This document shows positions 44,626-55,292 of a stretch of DNA of 60,000 bases, one piece after another. The stretch spans positions 27,840,057-27,900,056 of the forward strand of contig NC_087070.1 in the NCBI RefSeq assembly GCF_963678635.1, in the 5' to 3' direction. Position 1 is the stretch's first letter; every line of letters starts with the position of its first letter. The position numbers and the translations under genes are program-made. The DNA comes from Symsagittifera roscoffensis. Lineage: Eukaryota > Xenacoelomorpha > Acoela > Convolutidae. The notes below the pieces were generated by a model that worked only from the letters and a program-made list of their open reading frames with translations, was not told where the DNA came from and made no database searches.

Positions 44626-45074
44626 ATTGCACTAGCTTTTTAAACTTGCGAAGCAATAAGTATTATTACGAACTTTATTTTTTTTTTCAAACCTAGGTCG
44701 CAAATAAAAGTGCTACGTTTGGTGGCACTTTTGAATCGGTAGGCTGCGGTTGCAGTATAATAGTATATGCGCTTTGACATTTGATTAGTAAAAAGTTAAC
44801 GCAGCGGATGCGTTTTAATTCATCAAATGACCCGAAAATTTTTTTTTTGTTTCAAACAGCTGTACAATGATAAAAAGATCGGTTTCAGAAAAGTTCCAAC
44901 TCAATGAGTCTCGCAATTTTTTTGAAATGCATAATTTACACACAATTTGGTTTTTAGGCTTTCCAATTTTTTTACATGCAATTTTATGTCTTTTTATATT
45001 TAGTGCTACTTTTGCTGCATCGAATTGGCAATATGTAGCTGCGGTATTGGTGGCTGGTTTTTGAGGCTTTTAAG

Positions 45075-45262
45075 CTTCCGTGGCTGAGTGGTTAGTGCGT
45101 GAGATTCAAATTTGCTAGGTCGCAGATTGGAATCCGACACGTAGCCGAGTTTTTTGCTAATTGGACAGAGGCTTATTTCTACTTTTTCTATTTCACTTGA
45201 TAGAGCTGCGTTTTGTTGGTGTTCTCGCAAGTAATTGCGAAGCGCAACTTCGCCTCTGTGTC
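45075..45262 (+). repeat. tRNA-derived SINE-like repeat, copy 2
   Basis: A box tggctgagtgg (45081-45091) followed by ttagtgcgtgag, B-box-like gattggaatcc (45125-45135), and the same tail as copy 1 (agagctgcgttttgttggtgttctcgcaag ... gcctctgtgt). The head resembles a Ser/Leu-type tRNA. Confidence 0.7.
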
Positions 45263-45561
45263 AAATATGAAATTGAAGCACTGGGTCAATATCTTTCCTA
45301 GAACAATCAACCGAAACAAATTAGAAATGTTAAAATAGCGTTAGACTAATTTTTTTTCCATTGTGTTTTGTTCGATTTTTGTTCACATCCCGACACTCTT
45401 TATTCACTCAATTTCCCGATGCAATATATAGCTGTTGCTTCAAATCAGAGATGTGGACAAACTCGAGATGCAATGTAAGCTGTTGCTTATCTGGATACAA
45501 GACATGTGAAAAATTGAACAAAGGCTATGAGGATTTTTTATCCGTTTTTTTTTCTGGAAAT

Positions 45562-45943
45562 CGGACGCCCCCCTCCTCAGGGATTCGACCCCCTGCCGAC
45601 CCAAAGGGTCCCACTTTGTATTATTTTGAGATATCCATATTTGGTGACGTACCCTAAACATTTTCTGAAGGTGCCTTCGGCGCCAATATATTCTAATATG
45701 TTCTAATTAGGGGGGAGCGCGCGCCGAAAAAAAGCGATTTTTTTGGTCAACATTTTTCAAAAACTGCTTAAAACCGCCTTTTTTGGCCATTTTTTTGGCG
45801 GCGCAGAAAATTTGGCTGAAACGGACAAAACAGTGCTTTAGGAGAGCTCGAAAAATCAAATTTGGTCGACCTAAAAAAAGGTCGACAATTTTTTTTTGAA
45901 AACGCCCCCCCCCCCCCTCGAGAAAATTCTAAATCCGCTCCTG
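45562..45943. mobile_element. hAT-type MITE missing its outer six bases, 8-bp TSD
   Basis: The interior (gggattcgaccccctgccg, ggtcgacctaaaaaaaggtcg type, ggggggagcgcgcgcc) and right terminus (aaatccgctcctg) match the copies at 52755 and 53883. A perfect duplication ctggaaat flanks it (45554-45561, 45944-45951). The left end begins CGGA where full copies start CAGGGGCGGA, so the terminal CAGGGG is gone although the target repeat remains. It lies in RASEF intron 6. Confidence 0.85.
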
Positions 45944-46050
45944 CTGGAAATATTTTAAATTTTGATCACGCTCAAATGTGATTTTTTGCGTTTGGAAGTT
46001 TGATTTGTTTAAAGCTCAGGTTTTTTTCCCTCATTCATCTGTGGATTTAG

Positions 46051-46220
46051 ATCCACGTTCTCCAACCTGCACGAGTGGATAGATCGGATAGAGGATGTGG
46101 CCGACTTCCCCCGTCTGATTATCATAGGGAACAAGACGGATGCCGGTAGGGAGAGGAGAGAGATAGAGAGACACGAGGCAGTGGCCATTTCAAAGTCCAT
46201 CGACGCACACTACTTCGAAG
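46051..46220 (+). CDS. RASEF: RASEF-like exon 7: Rab G4 region
   Basis: Acceptor gtggatttag ends at 46050; donor gaag|gtagca follows 46220. It reads STFSNLHEWIDRIEDVADFP, then RLIIIGNKTD (G4, NKxD guanine specificity), then a charged RERREIERHEAVAIS helix and AHYFE. Phase 2 in, phase 1 out, both matching neighbours. Confidence 0.95.
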
Positions 46221-47644
46221 GTAGCACATGTATAGTTGAAGGAGAGGGCCGGCTGCCACATATAATTTTTTATTAATAAATAATTTATAGAAATAATATC
46301 CATTGATCGTGAAGACACTTATGTAGGTCATCGGTATTTTTCAGGAAAATTGGTTAGCGCTCAAAGTTGATCTTCCACGGTCTGACTTGTGATTTCTTTT
46401 TTTATGGGCCAATTTACATTATTTTGTTAAAAGGAAAGCGAGTTACGCATTCCATTTATAAAAGTGCAAGAACCGCGATGAAAGTGCGCTCGAAAATTGA
46501 TTTGAAATTTTAGATGTGGATTAAAATCAGTTGTTTTTCCTTTTTCATTTTCCTTTAGTTCAATGGGACTTTTCCAATGCGCTGCTGGCTATGTTCTCTG
46601 ATTGGTCTTGTGTTTTATTAGAAAAGTTTGATCAGGAAATAAAGTTAGCTTTATAGTGATATTTATCTTCTTTGCAAAAAAATCAATCATTTGTTCGGCT
46701 TTACTTGAGTTAATTGCCAGTTTTTCAACCGTCTGTTATAATTGTTTCGCCGTGAAGGCTTCATGGCTCAAAAAAATTTTGGCATATTTTTAGTTGCCTC
46801 GCATTGTGTAAAATGGGGCCTAGGAGTTTGCTATCATAGAACTGATCAAAAATTATTGTAAAGAAGGATAGTAGGTTACTGTGATAATAGCACAATGTTC
46901 CGACCATAGTCTTAAAAAATATATATTAAGTGTCTTTTTTTCTATCTGGTGTGAAATAGAAATAAGGTATATTCGATAGTCATAGGACAATTGGAAAACA
47001 GTTTTTGTAGAAAAGTGAATAAACATCGTAATAAAGTTTTGAGACATTTTTTGCAGTTTTTGGCGTTTTTGATTACCAAAATGGCGCTAAAAAATTTCAA
47101 AAAACAGCTTTACTCGAGTAAAATTAAGTTTTCATGGCTCAAATTTCAAAATTTGCTTGTCTAATTTCCTTAACTCCGGCGGAAATGTATGTTAGTTAGG
47201 CGTGCGGCGTAAAAGCTTTAGTGCGAATTTAAGACTGACTTTGTTTTTCGAAGTGTTTTCCTTAAAATGAACCTACTCGAGACAAACGTATAAAAATTCT
47301 AATTGATTTTTTTTCGGCTTTAAATTTTTCGCCTTACTGGCTTTCGTGACATTCGTAGTTATTTCGTTGTGTTAATAATAGTCATTAAGCCTCTATTTCC
47401 CCTTATTTTCTTTCGGCTACGTACGTGATTTTTTTTTGTACCAAGGTGATGCTAAGGCCCGTTTCGCGTCTGTGTTTGAAAATCTTCCACTCTAAAATCT
47501 CCCACGCTCGGGAAATTCCTAGATTCACTCCTTGTTAAGTATCTGAGTTTTCAAGTCAACTATCGATTTGGCTGTCTTGTTGTTTTTTGAAAAGCAGATG
47601 AGTTATTTTTTTTTGTTTTTTTTTAAATTGAGTTAATCTTGAAG
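46221..47644. other. RASEF intron 7, nothing clear
   Basis: AT-rich intron. A gcccgtttcgcgtctgtgttt block near 47457 resembles the tail of the SINE-like repeats, but no head was found. No other feature supported. Confidence 0.4.
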
Positions 47645-47833
47645 GCAGTGCGAAAACTGGAGATGGAGTGTGGCGATCGTTCCAGCAAATAGCGGAGATC
47701 CTGGTGACAGACTTCATCTACAAGAACCAGGGAGAGGTGCTCTCTGTCACCACAGACACTGAAGGCCGCCTCATGTCCAGTCGCTCTCTGGTCCAACTGG
47801 ACTCCAATGGCCAGAGACTCAACAGCTCAACCA
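47645..47833 (+). CDS. RASEF: RASEF-like exon 8: Rab G5 and C-terminal helix
   Basis: Acceptor atcttgaag ends at 47644, chosen because it gives GSAKTGDGVW, the Rab G5 box (SAK); the later gaaggcag would break frame. The reading continues RSFQQIAEILVTDFIYKNQGE (helix alpha 5) and a Ser-rich tail. A donor cca|gtaaat follows 47833 in phase 1. Reading through instead gives a short tail ending KCFSCN and a stop, which is not a standard CC or CXC prenylation motif. A further exon is therefore likely but was not found. Confidence 0.85.
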
Positions 47834-48562
47834 GTAAATTCCCAATTAACCGAAAGTGTTTCTCATGTAATTGAAATATGAATAGTCTAATAGGTGCTCA
47901 TTGAGACACGTTCCATAATAAGCACTTTTGACTTGAAAGTTCTACGAAGATGCTTAGATGCTTTAAAGATTTATATAATATAGCTTTGTTGTTGCACGCA
48001 GCTAAAGGTTTAAAGTGTTAGAAATTTTTATCAAAATGATAATAGATTGATAATAGATTTTTTCACGCTAACTTTTTTAAAATTGAATAGTTAACTATTT
48101 ATGTCAAGCAGTAAATCTTACAAATATGATGGCTTAGAGCTTTTCAAGTGTTAAGGAAAGCAGTGAAGATACTTATTTAGGTCGTGTTAATTTGTAGTTT
48201 TCTTTTGAATTTAAAAAAATAGATGGCCTCCAGGCTCTTCGAGTTTCAAGAATTATTTACGATTGACACATTTTTGAGTTATGTTATAAAAGTGACCAAA
48301 TTGAGAAAACTAGACCAAGTGTAGATTTTTTACTCCGCTGGGAAATCTAAAATTAAAATCATTCTTCGAAACTAGAATTTGTTCACGTATGTTTGCACCA
48401 TTGAGGCTTTCGTAATTGGAAAGCTTGAACAGTTGGAAGTGTTAATGAACGCTAGAAAACCGAAAAACTTGACTTGTGTTTTGAAATTTTTCAGCTTTCG
48501 AATTTCAAAACAAACAAATAGATGGACTTGAAGCTCTTAGAATGCTTTAAGATAATCAATTA
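47834..48562. other. Unassigned sequence downstream of last recognised RASEF exon
   Basis: No coding or repeat structure could be supported. If RASEF has a ninth exon encoding the Cys motif, it is not obvious here. Confidence 0.4.
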
Positions 48563-50159
48563 TCTATTATATATTTAAATGCGGGCTTCACTATCTCGCC
48601 ACATTTAAGCTTTTTCAACGTAATATTTTTGCATGTTTAAGATATATCGTATATTGCAATGGTTAAGATTTTTTCGATTTTCCAGTTTGAATTCAGTGGT
48701 TATTCCATAGAGTTTAAAATTAGCAGCCCAGTAATGGGATGCTGTCAGGATTCATCAAAACGTTGCAAATTTGGCCTCCATTTAAGAATGCTCAAATCCT
48801 TATGTAAGAGTGTAAGAGATACGACGATTTACGTGATTTTTTTCAGAAAACTCAAATTCCAACATAATTTAGCAAACTTCCCCTAACCCTGTTGTTGGGT
48901 GCTGTCAGAGTACTTTCAAGGATTGCGAATTTTGCCTCCAAATGTGACGGCTCAAATCCTTGTAGTTTTCGAGATATGACGTTTTTTGTGATTTTTTCTA
49001 AAAATTTTCAAAAAATATATTTTTTTTCAAAATTTGAAATTTTTTACCCTGTAGCAGGGTGCTGTCAGGGTACTTTCAGGAATTGCTAATCTTGCCTCCA
49101 AATATGAATGCTCAAATCCTTGTAATTTTCGAGATATAACGTTTTCTGCGATTTTTTTCAAAATTTTTTTTTACAAAACTTAAACGAAATTTTTTCTTCA
49201 AAATTTGAAATTCCGAACCCTGTATTTGGGGGATATCAGAGTACTCTCAATGCTTGCGAGAATTGCCTCTAATTATGACTGCTCAAATCTTTGTAGTTTT
49301 CGAGATATTATGTTTTTTGTGATTTTTTCAAAAAAATTTTCAAAAAAGTTAAATTAATTTTTTTTTCCAAGTTCAAAATTCCTTAGCCTGTAGTTGGATG
49401 CTGTCAGGGTAATCTCAGGGATTGCCAATCTTGCCTTTGAATATGACTGCTCAAATCCTTGTAGTTTTAGTGATATGACGTTTTTGTAATTTTTTCAAAT
49501 TTTTTTTAGATAACTTGAACGAAATTTTTTTTCTTCGAAGTTTGAATTCCCCACCCTGTACTTGGGGGCTATCAGAACCCTCTCAGGGGTTACGAACCAT
49601 TATTCCAATTATGACTACTCAAATCTTTGTAGTTTTCCAGATCCGGCGTTTTAAGTGATTTTTTCTAAGTTTTTCAGAAAATTTAAAATGAATTTTTCTT
49701 TTAATTATTTGGAATTCTTAACCCTGTAGTTGGGTGCTTTTTCGGTACTCATAGAGGTTGCAAATATTGTCTCTGAATATCACTGCTCAAATTGTTGTAG
49801 TTTTCGAGAAATGAGGTTTTGCTATGATTTTTCAAAAATTTTCAGTAAATTTAGATTTAGAAAAATTCACTAAGTTTAAATATCCCTAGCCTCTAATTGG
49901 GTGCTGCCAGGGTACTCCCAGGAGTTGTAAATCTTGCCCCAAAATATGACTACTCAAATATTTGTACTTTTTGAGATATGACGTTTTCGAGATTTGACGG
50001 AAAATTGGAATTCAAAAAAGTTCATAAAATTTGAAATTACCAACCCTGTAATTGGCTGGTGTCAGAGTACACTAAAAGCCTGCAGATCTGGTTTCCAATT
50101 TATGCTGTTTTTCTTGAGTTGTCAAAAAGTCGAAGCACCGGAGGTGCATAACACGCTAG
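48563..50159. mobile_element. Non-autonomous Helitron carrying a minisatellite
   Basis: Left end TCTATTATATATTTAAATGC preceded by A. Right end has a perfect hairpin GCACC-gga-GGTGC (50135-50147), then eight bases, then CTAG (50156-50159), followed by T. These are the Helitron hallmarks: 5' TC, 3' hairpin plus CTRR, insertion between A and T without target duplication. Both ends are shared with the element at 51732. No Rep/helicase coding. The 1.6-kb interior is a tandem array. Confidence 0.8.
48720..50105. repeat. Minisatellite inside Helitron, about 165-base unit, 8 copies
   Basis: Each unit has ccctgtag-tgggtgctgtcaggg, then actctcagg, ttgcctcc, atgactgctcaaatccttg, tagttttcgagatatgacg and a T-rich segment. 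The gctcaaatc-type word recurs near 48787, 48949, 49108, 49280, 49447, 49615, 49783 and 49949, a spacing of 159-172 bases. Units are diverged by substitutions and small indels in T and A runs. Confidence 0.85.
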
Positions 50160-51731
50160 TATTTTTAATGCTCTTGCGATAGCAAGGGTATTGCAATCGA
50201 CTTTTTTCCCGTAAATCACTTCAGGCACAGGACTCATCTCTTCTCGACTCCATGCAGGCTCCATGCAGTTACGACAGGGCATTTAGTTGTTCTACGTTAA
50301 GAGCTAGAAATGAATTTTTTTGTAGGATTCCAAATTTGATACATTTTTTGCGCTGAGATTGGTTGACTTCAATTCTGTCGGCTTCTTTTCCTTATGTTTT
50401 TTTGAATAATTTTCTTTGGTATTATATGGTAGTGATCGAGTTCTTTATGAAATTGGGAAAAACTTAAAATCAACCTCCTAGTCTCTTTAAAGAAATCGTT
50501 AAAAAATCAGTTTTTTTGTTAGTTTTTTATCACGTCAAGTAACAAAATTGGTTCAAACATTTGTTTTTGGTTGTACGATCGGCTGTACTTATAGCATTCT
50601 TTTTGGTGCAAATAAAATGGTGCTTTTCATTTGTGTTCCGCTTCATAGGTTTCGGCCTATATAAAGGCGGCGTAAGTGCCTGATATTGCTTCTTTCGACA
50701 AGCGAAAAATTTTCATGTGTGTTTTGAGAGTGAGGAGGACTTGATAACTTTTTATTAATCATAATTTTTTGAATTTTTCCAGTCTTATTTATTTTTCTTT
50801 TCGGTTTAATAGGTTTTGGTCTACATTATATGAACTCATATTGGTGCATTCGACAAGCAAAGAACGTTTTAAGTATTTGTGTTTCATATCTAGTTTTTCC
50901 GGTTTTTTTTTCGAATTTCTTTTGTATCGCAAGTGGCGCGAAGCTCGGTATCGGTGTAAAATTAATTCAATTCAAAAAAGTCCAACTTTTGATTCTTTAA
51001 GATAAAAAACAAGAAATTAAGATCTCCAATAACTAAATTGCACAAAGAAACCTGACGGAGTTATAATTTCGAAAGTTTTTTTACATTTGCGAAAGCAAGT
51101 GTCCTGTAATCGGGAACTAGACTACTTTTCGTAAACAACTTCTTAGCTCTTAAGTTGAAATTGAAGTTACTTTATTAGCCAAACGTAGCAACTTCGAAAC
51201 TGTTTCACACTTGGCAAAATGGGCGAGGTAAAATGTTGGCTCTGTACTTTAAGGTCTTGGGGTTTGAATTTTTCTAGCTCCATTTTGGGAACCAAAAACT
51301 TCAAAAAAGTGGAAAATTTTCTGCAATTTATTTTTGTATTTTTTTTATTTTTTGTTTTTCCAGTCAATTTTTTAAAAAAGTTCTTGTCCTTTTGGCCTAA
51401 ATCGCTATGAATGTCAAATAAGTCTAAAGTATAGTTTTAGATCAGATTTTTTAAATCACCCTACGCAGAAAAAAACTTCACTAATTTGAAAAAAGCTTTT
51501 ATCTTGTAGTTCTTTGAAAACTATGATCGGGACATTTTGTGCTATTTGCACAGTAACAGGCTATTTTTGTTTAAATTATAGCAAACGTGATCATCAAAAT
51601 TTACTCAAGAAAATTTAATAAGGAGAGATTACTGAGTAGATCGCAAGCGTGGATTTTATTTTTATATCACAGTAGTGATCATAGCACATAATAAGATATC
51701 ACAGGGGCGATGATACTTTTTCAATATTTTA
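50160..51731. other. Unassigned sequence between Helitrons
   Basis: A diverged two-copy segment (ataggtttcggcctatat ... attcgacaagc near 50645-50710; ataggttttggtctacat ... attcgacaagc near 50810-50870) is the only structure seen. No gene supported. Confidence 0.4.
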
Positions 51732-52276
51732 TCTATTATATTTTTAAATGCGGGCTTCACTATCTCGCCATGTTTAAGCTTTAAGCAACGTATTTTTTTG
51801 CATGTATATCAAAAGAGTTTTTTCATGTTTAAGCTACATCGTATATTGCAATGGCTATAATTTTTTTTTCGATTTTGCAGTTTGGATTTAGTGTTTATTT
51901 AACCAAGTTTGAATTTAGAAACCAATATTGGGATGCTTTTAGGGCTTCACCAGTTGTTCTGATTTTGGCCACCATATATGAATAACCAGGTTTTTCCAAA
52001 ATTTCAAGAAAAATTAATTTTTAAAAATTTTGCAAAATTTTTAAGATCTCAATCCCGTACTTGGAAACTGTGAGGGTACTCTCAGGGGTCGCGACTCTTG
52101 CCTCTGCATATGGCTGCTAAAATACTTGTTGTTTTCGAGAAACGGCGTGTTTTATGATATTTCGAAATATGGCGTGTTTTTTAATGTTCAAAGAACTTAG
52201 ATATGAAAGTTTTAATATATGCGGTTTTTTATGAGTTGTCATAAATTTGAAGAACCGGAGGTGCTGTACACGCTAT
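51732..52276. mobile_element. Non-autonomous Helitron, short copy
   Basis: Left end TCTATTATATTTTTAAATGC preceded by A. The shared subterminal cgggcttcactatctcgcca, and the right end gaaccggaggtgctgtacacgctat, match 48563-50159, with one hairpin arm mutated and the final G of CTAG changed. It contains about two diverged minisatellite units instead of eight. Confidence 0.75.
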
Positions 52277-52754
52277 TTTCATTTAAGTTTGCTGGAAAAA
52301 TTTGATATCCTGAAGAAAGTCATTCATTGTTTGTTGCATATATGAACAAGAATAGCCGGTCGGTCTACAAGAAGCACAGCTATCATTTTAAAAGGTACAT
52401 AAAAATCAAAACACCGTGAATAATGCTGCCAACGATAAATCCTCAGATTAATAAATTAAATTTTCAATCACAACAGTTAACTATTTTCTGGACAATTATC
52501 AATATTGGAAAGACGAGAAATTATCCGCTCTTGTCTAAATTGTCTAAACCAATTTTTCTGGACACAAATTTTGTAAGTTTCTTATACAAGTTTGAATGAA
52601 AGGGTTTTAATATGATAGCTCATGCGCACTTAAAAGCTTTGTTTGAGGTAGGGCGAAATCGGTTGAAAATAAAATCCGCCCTACGCCATAGTTCTTTCCC
52701 TCACTTTCTAGAATGGTCCGAACTACGAGTTTGAAAATATTTGTGGATCTTCGC
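52277..52754. other. Unassigned sequence
   Basis: No gene, element end or repeat could be supported between the short Helitron and the hAT MITE. Confidence 0.4.
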
Positions 52755-53120
52755 CAGGGGCGGATTTAGGTGGGGGGGTGGTGGCGGGCGGAAGCCCCCC
52801 CCCCTCAGGGATTCGACCCCCTGCCGACCCAAAGGGTCCCCCCTTTGATACTTTTTCAGAAATCCATTTTTGGCCGACCGACCCTAACATTTTTCTAAAG
52901 GCGCCTTTGGCGCCAATATATACTAACTTTGAGGGGGAGCGCGCGCCAAAAAAAACGCTATTTTTTTGTCAAAAGTTTTCAAAAAGTGCCCAAAAACGGC
53001 TTTTTTTGACTGTTTTTTCAAAAATTTATTCAAAAAAAAAAAAAAAAAAAGGTCGTCAAAATTTTGGAAAATTTTTTGAAAATCCGCCCCCCCCTCGAGA
53101 AAATCCTAGATCCGCCCCTG
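52755..53120. mobile_element. hAT-type MITE, complete, perfect 8-bp TSD
   Basis: A 366-base element with ends CAGGGGCGGATTTAGG / CCTAGATCCGCCCCTG and target duplication atcttcgc (52747-52754, 53121-53128). The CAGGGGCGG terminus and 8-base duplication are hAT hallmarks. The interior includes gattcgaccccctgccgacc, ggcgcctttggcgcc and ggggagcgcgcgcc. An A run of about 19 lies near 53033. Non-coding. Confidence 0.92.
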
Positions 53121-53393
53121 ATCTTCGCTGAGTTTTCCGCGGTCTCAACTTTTGCCAGTTTTTTTAAAAGAAATCTCATGATTTTTTTCTTTAAAATTTG
53201 AGGACTATCAGGTTTTATATTGGCTTCTGTTATATTGGCTTCTGGCTTCCAAAATCCGATTAAAGAAAAGAGGATGTAAGGAATGTCCTAATGATTATGA
53301 AACATTTTCAGATCGGGCTGTTTGTCTGTCTAGTGTAAACAGCAGCTAAAACTAAATAGAATAGTGTACACCAAGAGAACGCGTAGAACTGCG

Positions 53394-53615
53394 ATGGCGC
53401 GTGGTCAGCAAAAAATCCAGTCACAGCAGAAAAATGCGGAGAAGCAGCAGAAAGCGAAAAAAGGGAAGGCCGGTGACCACAAAAAAACGGCCGAGGCTGC
53501 ACTAACTATCAAATGTAGTGTGTGCATGATACAGCTAGGAGATGCTAAGACATACAAACAGCACTTCGAGAGCAAACATCCAAAGCTACCTCTGCCCGCC
53601 GAGTGCCTCGAATAA
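53394..53615 (+). CDS. ZNF706: ZNF706-like small zinc-finger protein
   Basis: A complete 73-residue frame starting MARGQQKIQSQQKNA, the invariant start of ZNF706 proteins. A Lys/Gln-rich basic segment follows, then one C2H2 finger (C41, C44, H57, H62) and the ending FESKHPKLPLP. Length and layout match the conserved animal protein (about 76 residues), thought to act as a small nuclear regulator. It is a single exon here. The stop codon lies within AATAAA (53611-53616). An acceptor-like cattttcag at 53302-53310 suggests a spliced 5' UTR. The start is the Met at 53394; an upstream in-frame ATG at 53364 would add ten basic residues absent from the family. Confidence 0.9.
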   Translation: MARGQQKIQSQQKNAEKQQKAKKGKAGDHKKTAEAALTIKCSVCMIQLGDAKTYKQHFESKHPKLPLPAECLE

Positions 53616-53882
53616 AGCGAAACATGTTTCTCAAACTTCACAACGCCGCAGATACGAAGCTAAAACAGCTGCAAACGATCGAAAAGTTAAATTCCGCTGA
53701 ATGCCAGGCGCCGGGCCACCGCTATCATAGACACTCGCGTAATATTTGTTGTTCAATTATAAATGGTATTCGTCTTTTAATTTCGATTTGCACAGAGGGT
53801 GGTAAAATTATGCAGTTTAGAAATCAAGTGAAATTTGTCTGAGTATAGCGGATCTGCGGATAGTTTTGATGTTTGTTAGAAT
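53616..53882. other. Probable 3' UTR/downstream of ZNF706-like gene
   Basis: No further coding signal. A second open frame here has no recognisable content. The AATAAA at 53611 overlaps the stop codon, so the real polyadenylation site is unclear. Confidence 0.4.
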
Positions 53883-54279
53883 CAGGGGGCGGATTTAGAG
53901 TGGGGGATGCGTTCGGACACCACCTTCTCACAGGGATTCGACCACCTCACCAATCAAATTGTCCCCATTTTGGTATTATTATTTGGCATCCATTTTCGGC
54001 CGACCAACCCTTCGGCGCCAATATTTACTGACTTTGAAGGGGAGCGCGCGCCGAAAAACGCCATTTTTGGTCAAAATTTTCCATAAAGTGCCCGAAACCG
54101 GCTTTTTGACCTGTTTTTTTTCTAAAATTTGCCTGCGGCGGAACATTTTGAGTCAAAATAGGGTCTTTATAGTGTTCTGAAAATGCTCGGAAATTCAATT
54201 TGGTCAATCTAGAAAAAAGGTGGGCAACATTTTTGAAAATCCGCCCCTTCCCCTTGAGAAAATCCTAGATCCGCCCCTG
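53883..54279. mobile_element. hAT-type MITE, complete, near-perfect TSD
   Basis: A 397-base element with ends CAGGGGGCGGATTTAG / CCTAGATCCGCCCCTG. Flanks gttagaat/tttagaat (53875-53882, 54280-54287) match at 7 of 8 positions. Same family as 52755-53120 by interior blocks (cagggattcgacc, gaaggggagcgcgcgcc). Non-coding. Confidence 0.9.
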
Positions 54280-55038
54280 TTTAGAATTGTACAAAGCTGA
54301 CTTTGAATGGCTCTTTCTGCTTTAGTTTTGAATGTGATATTGGAATAATTTTGTATGCTTCATTTGATAACAAATGTCAGTAGATGGCAAATGTCATGAA
54401 ATTTTAGAAAGAGTCAGCAAATTAGTTGCACAGAGCTTTTTTTTTTGAAAAAGTCAGCATATTTCGGTCATTATGCGTTCCTCGTCTTTTTAGTCTAATT
54501 CATGGTTCGTTTTGGTCTCACTTTTTATTTGAGTTCTGCTGAGAAGTTCACAACGGCTCAAGCAAAGTGGATGAATGCATTATTGTCATCTATAAATATT
54601 TGGATAAATTACCTGAGGAGAGTAATACACCAATTGTTAGTAAGGGTAGTTTTAAGGGTTGAGTCAAAGGAGTTCCATGCAGTTGGGCATCAGTTGAGTA
54701 AGTACATGAAAAATAATACAATAGTAAATCAGGGATAAAACTAAGGTAAATATAATATCATAAATAGGGATATTATATTACATGGTACGGGGAATACTAA
54801 AGGCGAACGTTAGAAAAGGGGAACTGTTAATAAGGGGGTTATTCAGAAAAGTTGATATTAATCCCGAGTTTTCGTATAAATTGAAACATTATTTTACCTG
54901 AAAGTTTGTCATTTCCTTGTAAGTTTCCTTGTAAGTCATGCTGTTTTTGAAAAGTTGAGTGAAACGAGTCAGTCAGCTTGGCTGTAATGTCAAAAGTCAA
55001 GTTGAGAGAAAGGTGACCTTAATTGTTTACAATTAACA

Positions 55039-55047
55039 CCCGCCCAC
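55039..55047 (-). other. Putative polypurine tract of BEL/Pao element
   Basis: The - strand reads gtgggcggg directly before tgttaattgtaaacaatta. A G-rich tract next to a TGTT LTR start is the usual BEL/Pao layout. An inverted repeat (ttaattgt / acaattaa) begins the LTR. Confidence 0.5.
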
Positions 55048-55292
55048 ATTTGCAGAGCTTGCAAATAAAGTATTGAATAAAATAGTAAGGATACGGTAAA
55101 ATACAAAGATAAGGGAACCAGTAGATAAGGGAACCAGAAATTGTTCTTTTTCATCTTCATCTTGGTTTGTCTATCGTTGAGCTGATTGTCTTAGTTGAAT
55201 TGACACGTCGTAGATTTGTTCATCTTTGTCGAGTTGATATGTTGAAGGCTGAGTTGCGTGATTATTTGGTTGGTTAGCTATTTGGAGCTTGG

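Larger units (their letters stand above)
20585..47833 (+). other. RASEF: RASEF (Rab45)-like gene span, EF-hand / coiled coil / Rab GTPase
   Basis: Eight exons with GT-AG borders and matching phases give about 710 codons before an unresolved last exon; human RASEF is about 740 residues. Domain order is EF-hand pair (exons 1-2), coiled coil (exon 3), acidic Ser/Thr-rich linker, and Rab GTPase (exons 5-8). In this family the GTPase is a Ca2+-sensing Rab acting on membranes, with the coiled coil mediating self-association. All four recognisable nucleotide-binding motifs are present. Introns are loaded with transposons, and intron 1 (about 20 kb) includes a duplicated, broken copy of exons 2 and 3. 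CRACR2A/Rab44-type genes share this architecture, so orthology needs a tree. The prenylated C-terminus was not found. Confidence 0.85.

Noticed and set aside
48659-49089. Two small Cys-containing open frames that could be a Rab C-terminus (GCCQ...)
   Set aside because: They lie inside the Helitron minisatellite and repeat with its period, so they are not a host exon.
48720-50105. Regular spacing of about 165 bases resembling a CRISPR array
   Set aside because: The repeated unit is the whole 165 bases with diverged copies, not short identical repeats with unique spacers, and the genome is animal-like.
53603-53842. 79-codon open frame downstream of the ZNF706-like gene
   Set aside because: Overlaps the ZNF706 end in another frame, has no domain, and is more likely 3' UTR.
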